Shown: positions 63,197 to 64,000 of the stretch, piece after piece
How positions within the stretch are numbered: the first letter of the stretch is position 1
How the letters are laid out: every line of letters begins with the position of its first letter
Assembly (NCBI RefSeq): GCF_017876595.1
Contig: NZ_JAGIOG010000001.1
Coordinates: 992,001 to 1,056,000, forward strand
DNA length: 64,000 nt
Source: Aeromicrobium fastidiosum
Lineage (GTDB): Bacteria > Actinomycetota > Actinomycetes > Propionibacteriales > Nocardioidaceae
Direction: 5' to 3'
Notes under the pieces: generated by a model
What the model was told of the DNA's origin: nothing
The model's database searches: none
Seen by the model: only the letters and a program-made list of their open reading frames with translations
Program-made: the position numbers and the translations under genes

Positions 63197-64000
63197 GTGA
63201 AGTTCCGTATCGAGCGCGACACCCTCGCTGACGCTGTCGCGTGGACGGCACGCAGCCTGCCGAACCGTCCGAGCGTGCCGGTCCTCGCCGGCCTCCTCGT
63301 CGAGACGGCCGCCGACGGGCTGACGCTGTCCGGCTTCGACTACGAGACGTCCACGCGTGCCACGCTGCCGGCCGAGGTCAGCGCAGACGGTCGCGCCCTG
63401 GTGTCGGGCCGTCTCCTGGCCGAGATCGTCAAGTCGCTGCCAGCCAAGCCCGTCGACGTGTCGCTCGAGGGCACCAAGGTGCAGGTCGTGTGTGGCAGCG
63501 CCCGCTTCAGCCTGCAGACCATGCCCGTCGAGGAGTACCCGCAGCTGCCCGACATGCCGACGGCCACGGGCACGGTCCGTGCCGAGGACTTCTCGACCGC
63601 GGTGGCCCAGGCCAGCGCGGCAGCCGGTCGCGACGAGATGCTGCCCCTCCTCACCGGCGTGAGGCTCGAGCTCGAGGGCTCGACCATCTCGCTCATGGCC
63701 ACCGACCGGTTCCGCGCGAGCCTGCGCGACCTGCAGTGGTTCCCGCAGGCGAGCGATCTGTCGGCCAACGCCCTCGTGCCGGCCCGCGTCCTCAACGAGA
63801 CCGCCCGTTCGCTCACCGGTGGCGGCGACGTCACGATCGCGGTGTCGTCGGGCGAGGCCGGCGACGGCCTGATCGGCTTCGAGGGCGTCGTCGGCAATGG
63901 CACCCGTCGCACCACGACGCGCCTGCTCGAAGGTGACTTCCCGCGTGTTCGCCAGCTGTTCCAGGCCGCCGCCGAGACCGTCGCCTACGTCCAGACCCAG
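63197..64000 (+). CDS. dnaN: DNA polymerase III sliding clamp (beta), 5' part
   Basis: 268 residues visible; the gene runs off the window (family length about 370-380). KFRIERDTLADAVAWTARSLPNRPSVPVLAGLLVE starts domain 1, and VEEYPQLPD, LLPLLTGVRLELEG-like and LMATDRFRASLRD mark the repeat units of the clamp. It holds the polymerase on DNA and follows dnaA as usual. GTG start with GGAAAGG 9 nt upstream. Confidence 0.97.
   Translation, partial: MKFRIERDTLADAVAWTARSLPNRPSVPVLAGLLVETAADGLTLSGFDYETSTRATLPAEVSADGRALVSGRLLAEIVKSLPAKPVDVSLEGTKVQVVCGSARFSLQTMPVEEYPQLPDMPTATGTVRAEDFSTAVAQASAAAGRDEMLPLLTGVRLELEGSTISLMATDRFRASLRDLQWFPQASDLSANALVPARVLNETARSLTGGGDVTIAVSSGEAGDGLIGFEGVVGNGTRRTTTRLLEGDFPRVRQLFQAAAETVAYVQTQ

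Overview
This window is chromosomal DNA of a high-GC actinobacterium, most likely a member of the Nocardioidaceae (Aeromicrobium/Nocardioides type). The evidence is gene order plus protein character. The right end carries the classic actinobacterial origin block: DUF6049 - murJ - pseudokinase - trxB - trxA | parB - parA - rsmG - jag - yidC - yidD - rnpA - rpmH | dnaA - dnaN. It has two perfect parS sites and DnaA-box-rich gaps on both sides of dnaA. A FemAB-type peptidyltransferase fits the LL-DAP/Gly peptidoglycan of this family. The species-level assignment is inference. No tRNA, rRNA, CRISPR array, insertion sequence or prophage was recognised.

Layout. 1-10,064: surface and regulation cluster, with the 3' part of an ECF sigma factor fused to a zinc-finger anti-sigma domain, a membrane segment and a DUF11-like outer domain; a 2066-residue LPGTG-anchored DUF11/DUF5979 surface protein; and a large STAND-type LuxR regulator. 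10,195-19,087: small membrane proteins, an NmrA-like reductase, a YbaY-like protein, an ABC exporter, several lipoproteins, a DedA protein and a secreted cell-wall-type protein. 19,084-20,772: a lower-GC AlbA/Schlafen-type ATP-binding regulator, probably acquired. 20,835-28,098: dnaB, a MATE transporter, a hydrolase, a peptide-type substrate-binding lipoprotein and the rpsF-ssb-rpsR-rplI operon. 28,213-41,835: accessory stretch with a DUF559/AbiEi-like gene flanked by inverted copies of a palindromic repeat, a MOSC protein, HrpB, an aldo/keto reductase, a maltokinase-cap-like protein, the ATP-grasp/alpha-E/transglutaminase operon, an HNH nuclease, an iron-regulated siderophore-interacting protein, and FemAB with an alanine-racemase-like partner. 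41,845-49,189: PBP1-type penicillin-binding protein, PadR regulator with inositol-phosphate synthase, DUF808, LysE and CCA transferase. 49,263-64,000: the origin block.

How the genes work together. Envelope building is a recurring theme (murJ and its pseudokinase, PBP1, FemAB, YidC/YidD, DedA, the anchored adhesin). Replication and segregation are grouped as dnaB, parAB/parS and dnaA/dnaN. Redox and cofactor functions include trxAB, under a sigma-R-type promoter, and ino1 for inositol/mycothiol supply.

Two sequence-level patterns stand out. First, many genes have a TANNNT -10 box exactly 6-7 nt before the start codon, the signature of leaderless mRNAs; this settles several start codons. Second, a family of intergenic palindromic elements with the core GACACGCCGTC recurs at four places (28.2, 29.4, 34.3 and 46.0 kb).

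Coordinates and motifs were read by eye. No database search was run, so family names rest on recognisable motifs and context.
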